Below are positions 42,301 through 46,770 of a stretch of DNA of 64,000 nucleotides, piece by piece. Source of the stretch: Notospermus geniculatus (lineage: Eukaryota > Nemertea > Pilidiophora > Heteronemertea > Lineidae); the NCBI GenBank assembly GCA_002633025.1, contig NMRB01001460.1, forward strand, positions 95,261-159,260, read 5' to 3'. The translations under genes were made by a program, and so were the position numbers. The notes under the pieces are model-generated. The model was not told the origin of the DNA, did not search any database, and worked only from the letters and a program-made list of their open reading frames with translations. Position 1 is the stretch's first letter. The number at the start of each line of letters is the position of its first letter.

Positions 42301-45300
42301 CCAAATATCTCCAGTACTTATCTGACTTATGTTCTGACCCCATAGTAGTGCATTCACTCACAAAGATACATGTAATTTTCACATGATTTTTGCCACTGAA
42401 TATCCTTCACTTATCAGAGGATCCGTTTCCATTGATTATTTAGCTCATTAGCTCACACAAATGGAGTTTTGTGTAGAACAGTTTAAATCCCAGTTCGTGA
42501 AGAAAATCCCACAAAGAACATCACATGTCGAGCAAACCGTTCCACTACGACATTGACATGACTGAGAGCATACAATACAAGATATGCTTTCTTAGATTAG
42601 GAAGTAAATGAACAATATCGTCATATATGATATTTTAAATATGTCATCCATGTCAAAGGCCTACTTGAAATTACTGACACTATAGTCTTTCCAAATACAT
42701 TACGACATTTTACAATCAGCTGATTGAAATAGCTTTCACAATTATTTTAAACAGACTATGACAATTTGTTTTTAGAACAATTCCCCATCATCAGCAACAG
42801 ATCATGCAAGGACATGAAAACAAGAAGGAGAGCAGGAGGGGTCAATATGGTAGTCAACAGGCAGGAGAGAGCTACCAACACCAAACTTTGGATCCAAGTA
42901 CTACCGTCACCGATTTGGATGTCTTGTCTATGGCAGCCATGGCAACTGGATTGACCTGACAAAAACTGACAATGAATTTGCACTGAAGGACATCAACAGA
43001 CCAAAAAAGTGATTTTTACATTGTTTCTTACTAAATGTTTTCCAATATTATGGTTCGTAGCACACCTGGCCAAGTCTGTGAACTCTCGCCAAGGAATACA
43101 TCCCAAACAGTATCAAGATTCAATGATGTTTTTCTCTACTCACTCGGCTTCAGCGATGGCTGAACCACAGGCAGAGCGAGGATCAGATAAAATGGTTTTT
43201 ACAGGTTGAAGATAGGGTTGATTCTACAGCAACAACAGCATGATTCTGAAAACACTGTGTGCAGTCTAGACTTTTATATCCTCTCAGTGGGATTATTGAT
43301 ATAATTAAGGGTCCTTGACAGTTTGAGTAATCAGAATGAATGATTTTTCAATTAAATGCTAACGACCTTCAGATATCAACAATCATTCTATCGGCCAATA
43401 ACCAATCATACAAAGCACAAAAGTCGAACATATCCGCTGTGGGGAAAAATGTATCGCATATGGGTGTGTGGAATGTGCAGTGGATCATGGAATGACAAGA
43501 CACCTTGCAACCTCGACAGACTTTTGAAAGGGGACAATGTTGTGAGCACCAAACTTGGGCATAAAAGATTTTAATACCACTAACATTACTAATGCAAATT
43601 AAGATGGCATCATCCACAAAGCTTATGTTTCAGACAGGCCAAAAACACCCAAAAAGTCATCAGACACAATGGGAAGCAAACATGTTGTAGTTAGTATCTC
43701 TCCTCTGATCTAATAATGATCCACGGAACATGGCAAAGGGAGGTCCCACTCAGCCAAGGAACCTTCACCAGGGGTACATGTAATCCAACTGACCAGGGTC
43801 CAGGACGGGGCACCAGGGGTAATCCAACTGACCAGGGTCCAGGGATCTATCTACAGCCTGTAGGATACCACATTTACCATGTTACATAAGATCCTCAGAG
43901 AGATATCAGAGTGGTAGATTGTGGTAAGTCCATGTTGGTCCCAAGAGTAGTCCTAACAGTCCCAAGTGTAGTCCCAACGGCACAAAATAATGGTCTGACA
44001 GTGCATTAATATGAGATATTCCAAACGGTAGGCCTTCCCAGATGTGCTGTAGTAAAAACAAGATCAACCTGTCCGACCCGGCATGTGAGCCAACGCTTGT
44101 CTATAATATGCATGAATTATATTATTATACTATTGTTGCACCTGGCATCGGCCCATGATATAAAGCCTGATGATAATGCACACTATTGACGCAACTGATC
44201 GGAAAAAAACCTCGATAGAATTCAAATAAGTCCTGTTATTTACATCAGAGGAATGTGTGTGTGCTTTTCTACAGCTGATAGAGTGATTTCACACCTCACT
44301 TGAGGTACGACACGGTACTTGAGGTACTCCAAAAACACATGGTGCATAGTTTCATTGAATAAGCAATTGATCTACTACATGAAATATTCAATACTGTTCA
44401 TTAGAACAACTATTGAGTATACATCAATACCAAAGGTGTTCCTTATCATGAGAGATTCCTCGTGTAAGTTGGTTCTGTCTCCATCGATGACTCCTCTGCA
44501 GTTCGTAAAACTATCACCACTTGTTTGTGTCACTGCACTTAACATGCTAAGCGGCGCAAGTGGCACTGGCATGGAAACCAGCAAAACAGAAGCCAGAAAT
44601 TTATGCTGAGGAGCACCACCTATAATATGTTGTCGGCAGTTTTCATTTATAAGGTAGTGCCACTGCATTGGTCTCCTGCTTCACAATGCATTGCCCTCTA
44701 AATTGTCAATTCAAATCAGGAGCCAGCACAGCACAAAAATGACAGATTGAAAATCATAAGTGCTCAGCACGCCACTTGGAGAGTACTTTTGAAGTGACTT
44801 CTACGGGCCAGCAAGTGAGCTTGTGCACATGTGACAGTCAAAAAAAATTTGGGAATTGATGGTTTGCATTTTGATTTTTGCACAAAGCTGGGTCAACATT
44901 AACAAACGCATTTACTATGAATGGACGCGTTGCTGATCCACCGCAATGCACCCAAGTGGCTATCGAGTGTGCAGGGGAACTATCAGACATCATAGTGATA
45001 TTCTCTCCTGTCCGTCAATGCACAAAACGAACTTTTAATCTCGCTTCATACGTAACAAAAAAGTCACCAGTACTAACTCATGATAACTGACAAGCTGTTA
45101 GTGTTAGCCGTTCGTGCAATATTGAACCGTAATCCACAAAAGATTGATTTGGTCTGGGACATTTTTCATGTTTTTCTGACTTCTGACTTTTTGTATGCAT
45201 ACATGTAGTTTGAAGGAGTTTTTACTCCATTCATTTCACATTAATGTTGTTGGTGGAGCACCAAGTTGATTGCAGGCTGTGCTTATTTTGTGTGCCTAGA

Positions 45301-46770
45301 TTTTCCCTAACCCATCTCTTCAACCTTGACTGACAATGATATTTAGAGAACATAATGGAGAGAATGGTTCACTTTCAATGACATGCCCCAATGATTCTCT
45401 CTGAAGTTCTAATAAGATGGCACTAGAGATACATGCCATGCATTTGGCTGAGTTGTCATCGTTCACTGGACAAGATTTGTCCAACATTACACACGACAAT
45501 TAAATTCAGGCCAGCATTTTCATGGATCAAACTTTCTTAATACTTCACATATTTGATTTGAATGTCATTGAGTGAATGGTATTGTCAAGTTTTACACATA
45601 CAACTGTCATAGCATACTGTACATCACCATAGCCCAATCAGCATTATGTTATACCTGTACACATTTACAAATGCGGAAAAGAGGTTTTCGTATACATGTC
45701 CTGTCTGTGTCAGAACGAATTTTAAACTTACCTCCTTTACTTGCTACCGAGTGGTCTTTGACTTTACTTCTGACCAAAATAAATAGACACTCAAAATTCA
45801 GAGAGAAACAGGCCGTAAAATGAATAACTAAGAATAAGATGTATCAACAGTTACTTACCGATGATGGAGGTACATGTACCCTCTCTGCGGGACCAGGTGG
45901 GGAGGTCTGTACTGTTGATGATGACAGCACAGGCCGTGGGGTGCAGTGCGCCGAGCGTAATGTGTTCAACTTCTCCCCGAGATCATGGCGCACACCTTCT
46001 AAAGATCTTACAATGTTTTCATTTTTGGCAATTTCAAGTCCCTTTGACTCTAATGATTTCTGAATACTCTTCAATTCGACGACATCCTTCAACACCTTTG
46101 TTCGCGTGTCTTTTGCCACTTGTCGCAATTCTATCCCATGCTTTTGTTTTAAACGTTTGATTTCATTATTTTTTTCATGTTCGAGTTCACATTTCCTGCG
46201 GTACTGATCCTCAATGTCCTGTTTGCCTTGGCGTAACATGCGAAGTTCTTGCTGAAGTTTTTGCACCATTTCACCATTTAGATTATTCCGGCGGTCTACA
46301 GTATTATTCCGTTTCTCATTTTCCAAGGCCAATTTCACAGCAGCCTCCTTGTCCTTCACAAACTTTGCCTGAATTTGTCTCAGATATTCCTGTTGTTGTT
46401 TAGACACCTGTTGCATCTCTTGATCCTTTTCCAAAGTCACCTGTTTAATCATTTCCACTTTTTTCTGCTCAAATTCCTCAGTCATCCCAGAATGAAGCTG
46501 CTGCAATGCTGTATTCTTTTCCTCCTCTGCCTCCTGTCTGAGATTTCTTATCTCCATCAACTTATCACGTTGCAACTGACGATTCCTCTGCCTTTCCGCC
46601 TCCAGTTCAGATTTCAATTCCGCGACATAACGTTCTAAATCAGACCGCTGAATGGGTTCACTACGTAAGCTTGTCGCCCCTGTCCCATTTCCATAGCTCG
46701 CAGATCGAGGACGGTCTCCGTAGAGGCTAGCTGTCCCCGATCTTGGCCTTTGTCGTCTTTGATATTCCAT
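198..46770 (-). CDS. RIMBP: RIM-binding protein (RIMBP/TSPOAP1 family), 3'-partial gene, 18 exons traced
   Basis: Presynaptic active-zone scaffold; in the family, SH3 domains bind proline-rich motifs of RIM and of voltage-gated calcium channels. The translated exons follow the vertebrate order: a block with '[18 protein letters not shown]', a block with '[10 protein letters not shown]' and '[14 protein letters not shown]', the '[20 protein letters not shown]' block, the '[15 protein letters not shown]' block, an acidic serine-rich linker, and the first SH3 domain ([30 protein letters not shown]). These resemble my recollection of TSPOAP1 and RIMBP2. The fibronectin III and second and third SH3 domains are outside the window to the left. 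Exons 1-11 are all in phase 0; exons 12-18 change phase compatibly. The traced protein exceeds 1,100 residues. The 5' end has a 304-residue coiled-coil exon not found in my recollection of vertebrate proteins. One exon is interrupted by an assembly gap. Family assignment is near certain; the exact exon set is inferred without transcripts. Confidence 0.93.
340..1119. other. RIMBP intron 17 with partial foldback and 15-N gap
   Basis: Non-coding. Holds the half copy of the foldback family at 628-852 and an assembly gap at 1094-1108. I see nothing else supportable. Confidence 0.6.
628..852. repeat. Foldback family J, truncated copy
   Basis: Starts with AATAGGGAGTTTTCGCAAAT and shares long stretches with 55918-56330: GAAGTACGAAATACGAA, ACCACAAATATCGCC, CGTCTTTTAGCGTATGACGT and ATCTTTCGTTTCCACTTCGT. 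The right inverted arm is missing. Confidence 0.7.
1120..1241 (-). CDS. RIMBP: RIMBP exon 17, acidic linker after SH3
   Basis: 122 nt, phase 1 in; acceptor TTTCAG. Encodes [20 protein letters not shown] and SDESEK. The donor chosen (GTAGCG at 1115-1119) is mediocre and a 15-N gap starts 11 bp further, so the 3' border is uncertain. Confidence 0.75.
1646..1883 (-). CDS. RIMBP: RIMBP exon 16, first SH3 domain
   Basis: 238 nt, phase 0 in and 1 out, acceptor TTCCAG and donor GTACAG. The whole SH3 domain sits in one exon: [10 protein letters not shown] (ALYDY-like motif), [14 protein letters not shown] (RT loop), [27 protein letters not shown]. The insertion after YDP with 'SPNECPE' and the [10 protein letters not shown] signature are specific to RIM-binding proteins. 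This is the strongest single identification in the window. Confidence 0.97.
2006..2070 (-). CDS. RIMBP: RIMBP exon 15, basic linker
   Basis: 65 nt, phase 1 in and 0 out, acceptor TTTTCAG and donor GTAAGT. Encodes [20 protein letters not shown], a basic segment just before the SH3 exon. Confidence 0.78.
2427..2543 (-). CDS. RIMBP: RIMBP exon 14, acidic linker
   Basis: 117 nt, phase 1-1, acceptor TTTCAG and donor GTATGA. Encodes [38 protein letters not shown]. It is followed upstream in the intron by the 25-bp minisatellite at 2559-2795. Confidence 0.82.
2559..2795. repeat. 25-bp minisatellite
   Basis: About nine copies of a 25-bp unit, GCCAACTGTGCTAACCATCG plus TTCAG. Successive starts at 2560, 2585 and 2610 are exactly 25 apart before the array degenerates. 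It lies in the RIMBP intron next to exon 14. Confidence 0.85.
3224..3449. mobile_element. Foldback (MITE-like) element, 226 bp
   Basis: Inverted arms: TAAAGCCTAGGTCACAAATG ... GGGCCCCGTACG on the left; CGTACGGGCCCC ... ATGTGACCGAGGCTTA on the right. No coding potential. Confidence 0.75.
4766..4871. mobile_element. Foldback element B, 106 bp, 3-bp target duplication CTG
   Basis: Arms GCGCCGTATGCATAAAACAT and ATGTTTTGTGCATACGGCCC are nearly perfect inverted repeats. The element is flanked by CTG on both sides (4763-4765, 4872-4874). Confidence 0.8.
5228..5370. mobile_element. Foldback family M, copy 1
   Basis: Outer arms TGAGAGTTTCCTCATGTGAG and AAGAGAACTCTCA; inner arms around CTATGGG / CCCATAG. 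The right part CCCATAGAGAGCCAAC recurs at 19785-19950. Adjacent to the RIMBP exon 13 donor. Confidence 0.75.
5391..5489 (-). CDS. RIMBP: RIMBP exon 13, acidic/serine linker
   Basis: 99 nt, phase 1-1, acceptor TTCAG and donor GTAAGA. Encodes [20 protein letters not shown] and [10 protein letters not shown], an unstructured linker. The right arm of the foldback 5228-5370 lies 20 bp past the donor. Confidence 0.8.
6047..6192. mobile_element. Foldback family A, copy 1, 146 bp, TTA target duplication
   Basis: Arms GGGCTGTATGCACCAAGAAA and CGTTGGTGCATACAGCAC with an inner arm AGATTATCTTGAACTCAGGT repeated inverted. TTA flanks both ends (6044-6046, 6193-6195). A second copy lies at 14466-14606. Confidence 0.85.
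6251..6449 (-). CDS. RIMBP: RIMBP exon 12, end of coiled coil and start of linker
   Basis: 199 nt, phase 0 in and phase 1 out, acceptor TTCCAG and donor [26 protein letters not shown] matches the family 'VRELEEKCRTQSEQF'. It is followed by a Ser/Thr-rich linker with SIEVQTDEA. This exon ends the long phase-0 series. Confidence 0.9.
7270..7320 (-). CDS. RIMBP: RIMBP exon 11, microexon of 17 codons
   Basis: 51 nt, phase 0-0, acceptor TTGCAG and donor [23 protein letters not shown] corresponds to the family 'VEAKKEHEGAVQLLEAK'. It is short enough to be missed by ORF-length filters. Confidence 0.9.
7895..7999 (-). CDS. RIMBP: RIMBP exon 10, conserved coiled coil
   Basis: 35 codons, phase 0-0, acceptor TTTCAG and donor [26 protein letters not shown] matches vertebrate 'MREAAERRQQLELEHEQAL' almost residue by residue, followed by [11 protein letters not shown]. 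Confidence 0.94.
9505..9680. mobile_element. Foldback family N, copy 1, touching the exon 9 splice donor
   Basis: Left end CTACAGTGGAACCTCCCTTA then CTCTCTATTAAGGACACC; the right end is a degenerate inverted counterpart ending near 9680. The RIMBP exon 9 donor occupies 9683-9687. Related copies are at 26247-26423, 27088-27250 and 30858-31030. Confidence 0.75.
9688..9810 (-). CDS. RIMBP: RIMBP exon 9, coiled coil
   Basis: 41 codons, phase 0-0, acceptor TTTCAG and donor GTATGA. Encodes [20 protein letters not shown] and [13 protein letters not shown], parallel to the family 'ELRGQLLGVTQERDSA... LESLEQVL'. The foldback element 9505-9680 begins about 8 nt past the donor. Confidence 0.9.
10956..11186. 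mobile_element. Composite of two abutting foldbacks
   Basis: First palindrome 10956-11087 (GGCCCGTATTTTAG ... CTAAAATACGGCCC). Second palindrome 11091-11174 with arms GAATGCTCCTCAATGTAAAG and CTTTACATTGAGGAGCATTC. The whole is closed by a second CTAAAATACGGGCC at the far right. Confidence 0.8.
12880..12990. mobile_element. Foldback family D, copy 1
   Basis: Arms CCATCCTCCCACAGCAGGGG and CCCTGCGATGGGAGGATG; the inner part has CACTCCTCTTCATCC / GAAGAGGAGTG. Related to 23667-23757 and 57013-57085. Confidence 0.8.
13107..13215 (+). repeat. tRNA-derived SINE head, family A copy 1
   Basis: Pol III-like A box (AGAGTGGTGCAGTGG) and B box (GGTTCGATCAC) spaced as in a tRNA, followed by a shared tail (TTCTTCATGTGAYAGAGAGG, CTCTC). 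The cloverleaf is not intact, so this is not a tRNA gene. Same family as 39563-39680. Confidence 0.65.
13390..13748. mobile_element. Foldback element, 359 bp
   Basis: Arms TAGTCAAGCGGCTAAGG and CCTTAGCCGCTTGACTA, with a second long inner pair (TTCACTTTTTGGGGAAAGTG / CACTTTCCCCAAAAAGTGAA) extending through AATTTTGCATGGGTG. One ambiguous base at 13673. Confidence 0.85.
14466..14606. mobile_element. Foldback family A, copy 2
   Basis: Same arms as 6047-6192 (AGATTATCTTGAACTCAGGT, GAGCCACAACTTTTCCATTG) with the middle in the opposite orientation. Ends GGGCCGTACATC / GTACGACCC; flanks TAA and TGA, so a target duplication is imperfect. Confidence 0.82.
14608..14700 (+). repeat. tRNA-derived SINE, family B copy 1
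   Basis: B box GGGTTTGCTACCC followed by AGCCAAGTCACCACT. The same B box context (GGGTTTGATTCCC then AGCCAAGTCACCACT) is at 50360-50450. Confidence 0.6.
15018..15306. repeat. Tandem repeat, ~95-100 bp unit, three copies
   Basis: Three successive copies of GCCTTCCACAGGACAGAGTT ... CACAACCCTGTAACTGACTG, each ending CCAATCACGAGCTTGTCA. Lengths vary by small indels. Confidence 0.85.
15463..15564. mobile_element. Foldback family V, copy 1
   Basis: Arms CCATCCTGAGGTAATCAGTG, TTCTTTACTGCTTGCTCC and the inverted GGAGTGAGCGCTAAGAAC, TTACCTCAGGAT. A related element is at 59855-59960. Confidence 0.7.
16004..16327. repeat. 24-bp minisatellite, ~13 copies
   Basis: Unit TTCATTGGTGACTGCCAAAG plus CAGC; unit starts at 16043 and 16067 are exactly 24 apart. 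Because 24 is divisible by 3 and the unit lacks stops, long repetitive ORFs appear in several frames on both strands. I treat them as artefacts. Confidence 0.92.
18289..19263. mobile_element. 975-bp non-autonomous DNA transposon, CAG/CTG ends, 5-bp target duplication TATGT
   Basis: Left terminus CAGTGATTCCCCTAG and right terminus CTGGGGGAATCACTG are inverted; TATGT flanks both sides (18284-18288, 19264-19268). Subterminal parts are GC-rich (GGAGTGGCGCGGC; GCCCCACCCTGCCCC). No transposase reading frame. Ends and a 5-bp duplication recall the hAT5 group; inference only. Confidence 0.75.
19414..19503 (-). CDS. RIMBP: RIMBP exon 8, coiled coil
   Basis: 30 codons, phase 0-0, acceptor TTTCAG and donor GTAGGT. 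Encodes [20 protein letters not shown] and QTQVQNYAK, in the position of the family passage 'ENARLVEENSRL'. Confidence 0.87.
19785..19950. mobile_element. Foldback family M, copy 2 (best preserved)
   Basis: Arms AAGAGTTTTCTAATTGTGCA, AGTTGGCTCTCAATGGGT on the left; ACCCATAGAGAGCCAACTTG, TGGGAGAAACCCTC on the right. Reference copy for the family. Confidence 0.8.
20455..20512. repeat. Foldback family M, partial arm
   Basis: CACGTGAGAGTTTTGCAATG then TTGGCTCTCTCAAGGGCAAT; only the left arm is recognisable. Confidence 0.5.
21368..21448 (-). CDS. RIMBP: RIMBP candidate extra exon
   Basis: 27 codons open in phase 0 between an ATCCAG acceptor and a GTGACT donor, encoding [20 protein letters not shown] and on to HVL. 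Phase and strand fit between exons 7 and 8, but the peptide has no clear family counterpart and the donor is weak. It could be a cassette exon or chance. Confidence 0.3.
21663..21802. mobile_element. Foldback element E, 140 bp
   Basis: Arms GGGGCCATATTCACGAAGCC and GGCTTCATGAATATGGCCCC, inner arms CACAACTTTGCGTGCATGCA / TGTGCACGCAAAGTTGCGA. Shares the terminal GGGCCRTATTCA signature. Confidence 0.88.
21803..21870 (-). repeat. tRNA-derived SINE head (minus strand)
   Basis: On the minus strand: CCCAGAGTGGTGCAGCG (A box) and GCAGGTTTGAATCCCGG (B box). It abuts foldback E. No intact cloverleaf. Confidence 0.55.
22146..22493 (-). CDS. RIMBP: RIMBP exon 7: 32-residue tandem coiled-coil repeats, truncated by assembly gap
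   Basis: 116 codons are readable before the gap. They end VNDL at a GTAAGT donor in phase 0. Three full 32-residue units are visible, starting [24 protein letters not shown] and [12 protein letters not shown]. Each has the pattern V-x3-L-(K/R)-R-K-x3-L-(K/R)-(E/D)-K-x3-C-x2-L-(E/Q)-K. A fourth unit, ending [14 protein letters not shown], is cut by the run of 374 N, so the 5' border is not visible. Vertebrate relatives have a related but shorter passage (KKRKKCESLEQEA...RRCEEL). Confidence 0.87.
22494..22867. other. Assembly gap, 374 N
   Basis: The gap interrupts the repetitive coiled-coil exon 7 of the RIMBP gene. 374 bases would hold about 3.9 more 96-bp units if the length is real. Confidence 0.95.
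23667..23757. mobile_element. Foldback family D, copy 2, with 8-bp direct flank ATGTGCAT
   Basis: Arms CCTCCCACAGCAGGGG and AGCCCTGCTGTGGGAGG. ATGTGCAT occurs directly on both sides (23659-23666, 23758-23765), as for hAT-type 8-bp duplications. It lies about 60 bp past the RIMBP exon 6 donor. Confidence 0.75.
23820..23945 (-). CDS. RIMBP: RIMBP exon 6, coiled coil
   Basis: 42 codons, phase 0-0, acceptor TTTCAG and donor GTGAGT. Encodes [20 protein letters not shown] and then a leucine heptad segment ([19 protein letters not shown]). The foldback element at 23667-23757 lies about 60 bp downstream of the donor. Confidence 0.85.
24492..24542. repeat. Foldback family M, left arm interrupted by element F
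   Basis: GCAAGAGTTTTCTCCTGCAA then GTTGGCTCTCAACGGGCAAT; the family arm stops where element F begins. Confidence 0.55.
24543..24740. mobile_element. Foldback element F, 198 bp, with TGACGTCA boxes
   Basis: Arms ATAGAGGCCTTGCAAATGAC and GTCATTGCAAGGCCTCTAT, plus GCCGCCATGCTGGGG / CCTCAGCATGGCCGCC. The left arm has TGACGTCA and the right arm ATGACGTCA. Confidence 0.82.
25351..25583. mobile_element. Foldback element G, 233 bp, TA flanks
   Basis: Ends CTGTAAAGCAAGATAATTTC and GAAATTTTCCTGCTTTACAG with TA on both sides (Tc1/mariner-like duplication). The interior repeats TTCGCGA several times. Confidence 0.78.
26247..26423. mobile_element. Foldback family N, copy 2
   Basis: AGTGGAACCTCCCTAAGCAG, AACCTCTCTATTAAGGAACA on the left; GGTGTCCTTAACAGAGAGGT, TCCATTGTA on the right. 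Confidence 0.75.
27088..27250. mobile_element. Foldback family N, copy 3
   Basis: CTACAGTGGAACCTCCCTTA, GCGGACACCTCTGCCAGGAG and a right end GGTGTCCTTAGGTGTTCCAA. Confidence 0.75.
27910..28099. mobile_element. Foldback element S, 190 bp
   Basis: Arms TATGGCGGTCTAGGAAAACC, TGGCGGATGTCG and CGACATCCGCCGGGTTTTCC, TGGACCGCCACA. Confidence 0.82.
28636..28966. mobile_element. 331-bp DNA element, CAGGGTTTCC ends, 5-bp target duplication ATAGC
   Basis: Perfect 16-bp inverted ends CAGGGTTTCCGCCAGA / TCTGGCGGAAACCCTG. ATAGC flanks both sides (28631-28635, 28967-28971). The interior is A/T homopolymer rich and unstable-looking. CAG...CTG ends are hAT-like; the 5-bp duplication matches the 975-bp element at 18289. 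Confidence 0.85.
29160..29281. mobile_element. Foldback element, 122 bp
   Basis: Arms GTTTAGAATCCCCGATCAG and GATCAGGGATTCTAAAC. Confidence 0.7.
29415..30158. mobile_element. 744-bp terminal-inverted-repeat element
   Basis: Ends ATGGAGGTAGTATTGAGAAG, GAGCGAGCACGG and the inverted CCGTGTTCGCTCCTTCTCAA, TAATACCTCCAT match at about 31 of 35 positions. No transposase frame inside, so probably non-autonomous. Target duplication not clear. Confidence 0.7.
30172..30226. repeat. Short tandem repeat, ~18 bp x 3
   Basis: Three copies of CACATAGAGTATGGGGGT. Confidence 0.85.
30858..31030. mobile_element. Foldback family N, copy 4
   Basis: GTGGAACCTCTCTATTAAGG ... AGGTGTCCTCCTGGCAGAGG, GGAAAGTTCCA. Confidence 0.72.
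31478..31674. mobile_element. Foldback element H, 197 bp
   Basis: Arms CAATAGACGATATCACTCCA, AAAGAGTGCAGCACCTGATG and CAGGTGCTGCGCTCTTTTGA, AGTGATATCGTCTATTG; further arms around CATGACGTCCTGCACG / CGTGCGGGACGTCATG. Confidence 0.88.
32140..32400. repeat. Tandem duplication, ~125 bp unit
   Basis: Two copies of AACACAGTCATGGRC ... GAAGTTGACA ... ATTCAAGATGGTGGC, GGCAGCCATATTGGAG. Confidence 0.75.
34347..34496. mobile_element. Foldback element U, 150 bp
   Basis: Arms TTAAAGCGGATTGTTCGC and GCGAATAGTCCGCTTTAA. Confidence 0.78.
35131..35420. repeat. 58-bp tandem array
   Basis: Units begin at 35131, 35189, 35247, 35305 and 35363, exactly 58 apart. Core: CCATCCGCCGTGCAAGGGCG then AGAGCCGAGCAAGGGCTAGA. 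Degenerate units continue at about 35434-35475 and 35597-35633. It lies left of the 660-N gap. Confidence 0.92.
35860..36519. other. Assembly gap, 660 N
   Basis: Gap inside repeat territory. The sequence right after it, GGGCAAACTTCATGCCAGTC then ATGCTAT, also occurs at 34988-35014. Confidence 0.95.
37070..37125. repeat. Foldback family M, right arm
   Basis: ATTGCCCATTGAGAGAGCCA then TGAGAACTCTTATGTGG. This copy shows the un-inserted CCCATTGAGAG junction used below for the nested insertion at 60573. Confidence 0.6.
37433..37541. mobile_element. Foldback element I, 109 bp
   Basis: Arms GGAGCCATGTTCCCGAAGCC, ATCGTTAGGTTAACGATGTC and GACATCGTTAACCTTTCCAC, GGCTTCGGGAACATGGGTCC. Confidence 0.88.
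37826..37945. mobile_element. Foldback element, 120 bp
   Basis: Arms AAGGTCCATATGCTTGGGTT, GGACTTCAGCC and GGCTGAAGTCCGACCCAAGC, TTGAGCATACAGCCCT. Confidence 0.78.
39563..39680 (+). repeat. tRNA-derived SINE head, family A copy 2
   Basis: A box CAGAGTGGTCCAGTGG and B box GGGTTCAATCCCC, then the shared tail TTCTTCATGTGACAGAGAGG. Matches 13107-13215. Confidence 0.7.
40228..40302 (-). repeat. tRNA-derived SINE head (minus strand)
   Basis: On the minus strand: ATTGGTGCAATGGTG (A-box-like), CCTGTCACCCTTGAG, and B box CAGGTTCGATCTCC. Same layout as the family A heads. Confidence 0.5.
40623..40781 (-). CDS. RIMBP: RIMBP exon 5
   Basis: 53 codons, phase 0-0, acceptor TTGCAG and donor GTAAGG. The [17 protein letters not shown] stretch and RLELERQL correspond to the family block containing 'DFDRLLRESQREVLRLQRQ'. 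The second half is proline/serine rich ([14 protein letters not shown]). It is followed by a 16.7 kb intron. Confidence 0.88.
41123..41305 (-). CDS. RIMBP: RIMBP exon 4, conserved coiled coil
   Basis: 61 codons, phase 0-0, acceptor AACAG and donor GTAGGT. Contains [20 protein letters not shown] followed by [18 protein letters not shown], one of the best family matches outside the SH3 domain (vertebrate [10 protein letters not shown]... LLAKDKQI). Confidence 0.93.
41538..41678 (-). CDS. RIMBP: RIMBP exon 3, coiled coil
   Basis: 47 codons, phase 0-0, acceptor TTTCAG and donor GTAGGC. The core [19 protein letters not shown] closely parallels the vertebrate family block 'KRKNAELAVIAKRLEERARK'. 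It ends in a proline-rich tail (SPPKSPPK). Confidence 0.92.
41767..41901 (-). CDS. RIMBP: RIMBP exon 2, coiled coil
   Basis: 45 codons, phase 0 at both ends, bordered by TTTCAG and GTAAGT. Encodes [20 protein letters not shown] and on to LETENDAF, a coiled-coil segment placed like the first heptad block of TSPOAP1. Confidence 0.88.
42130..42190. repeat. Possible L2/MIR-type SINE or LINE 3' tail
   Basis: AAGGTAAGTGACTTGCCCAA then GGACACATC resembles, from memory, the conserved 3' tail of L2-mobilised SINEs (AAGTGACTTGCCCAAGGTCA). Short match only. Confidence 0.3.
42221..42343 (-). CDS. RIMBP: RIMBP candidate alternative first exon (exon 1b)
   Basis: A 41-codon open stretch begins with ATG ([18 protein letters not shown]) and ends DEGK at a GTAATT donor in phase 0. 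That is exactly the phase needed to join exon 2 (41767-41901). There is no convincing acceptor immediately upstream, which favours a first exon over an internal one. If used, it would bypass exon 1 and give a shorter N terminus more like the vertebrate proteins. An in-frame upstream ATG also exists near 42382. Expression data would be decisive. Confidence 0.45.
43760..43842. repeat. Two-copy tandem repeat
   Basis: Two copies of CACCAGGGGTAATCCAACTG, ACCAGGGTCCAGG; one has TACATG inserted. Confidence 0.75.
45859..46770 (-). CDS. RIMBP: RIMBP exon 1: long N-terminal coiled-coil exon with start codon
   Basis: Open for 304 codons from the ATG at 46770 to a GTAAGT donor at 45858, ending in phase 0. 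The first ~40 residues are Arg/Ser/Gly/Tyr rich ([18 protein letters not shown]) and look like a disordered head. Residues ~45-275 are a nearly continuous heptad-like coiled coil ([38 protein letters not shown]). The last ~30 residues are Pro/Ser rich. The organisation (ELKxxLExE...LRQ then LQQEL..LR..KQ.IE then [11 protein letters not shown]) reminds me of the N-terminal half of JAKMIP proteins, but coiled coils mimic one another, so I treat this as a lead only. No earlier in-frame ATG is obvious. Confidence 0.85.
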
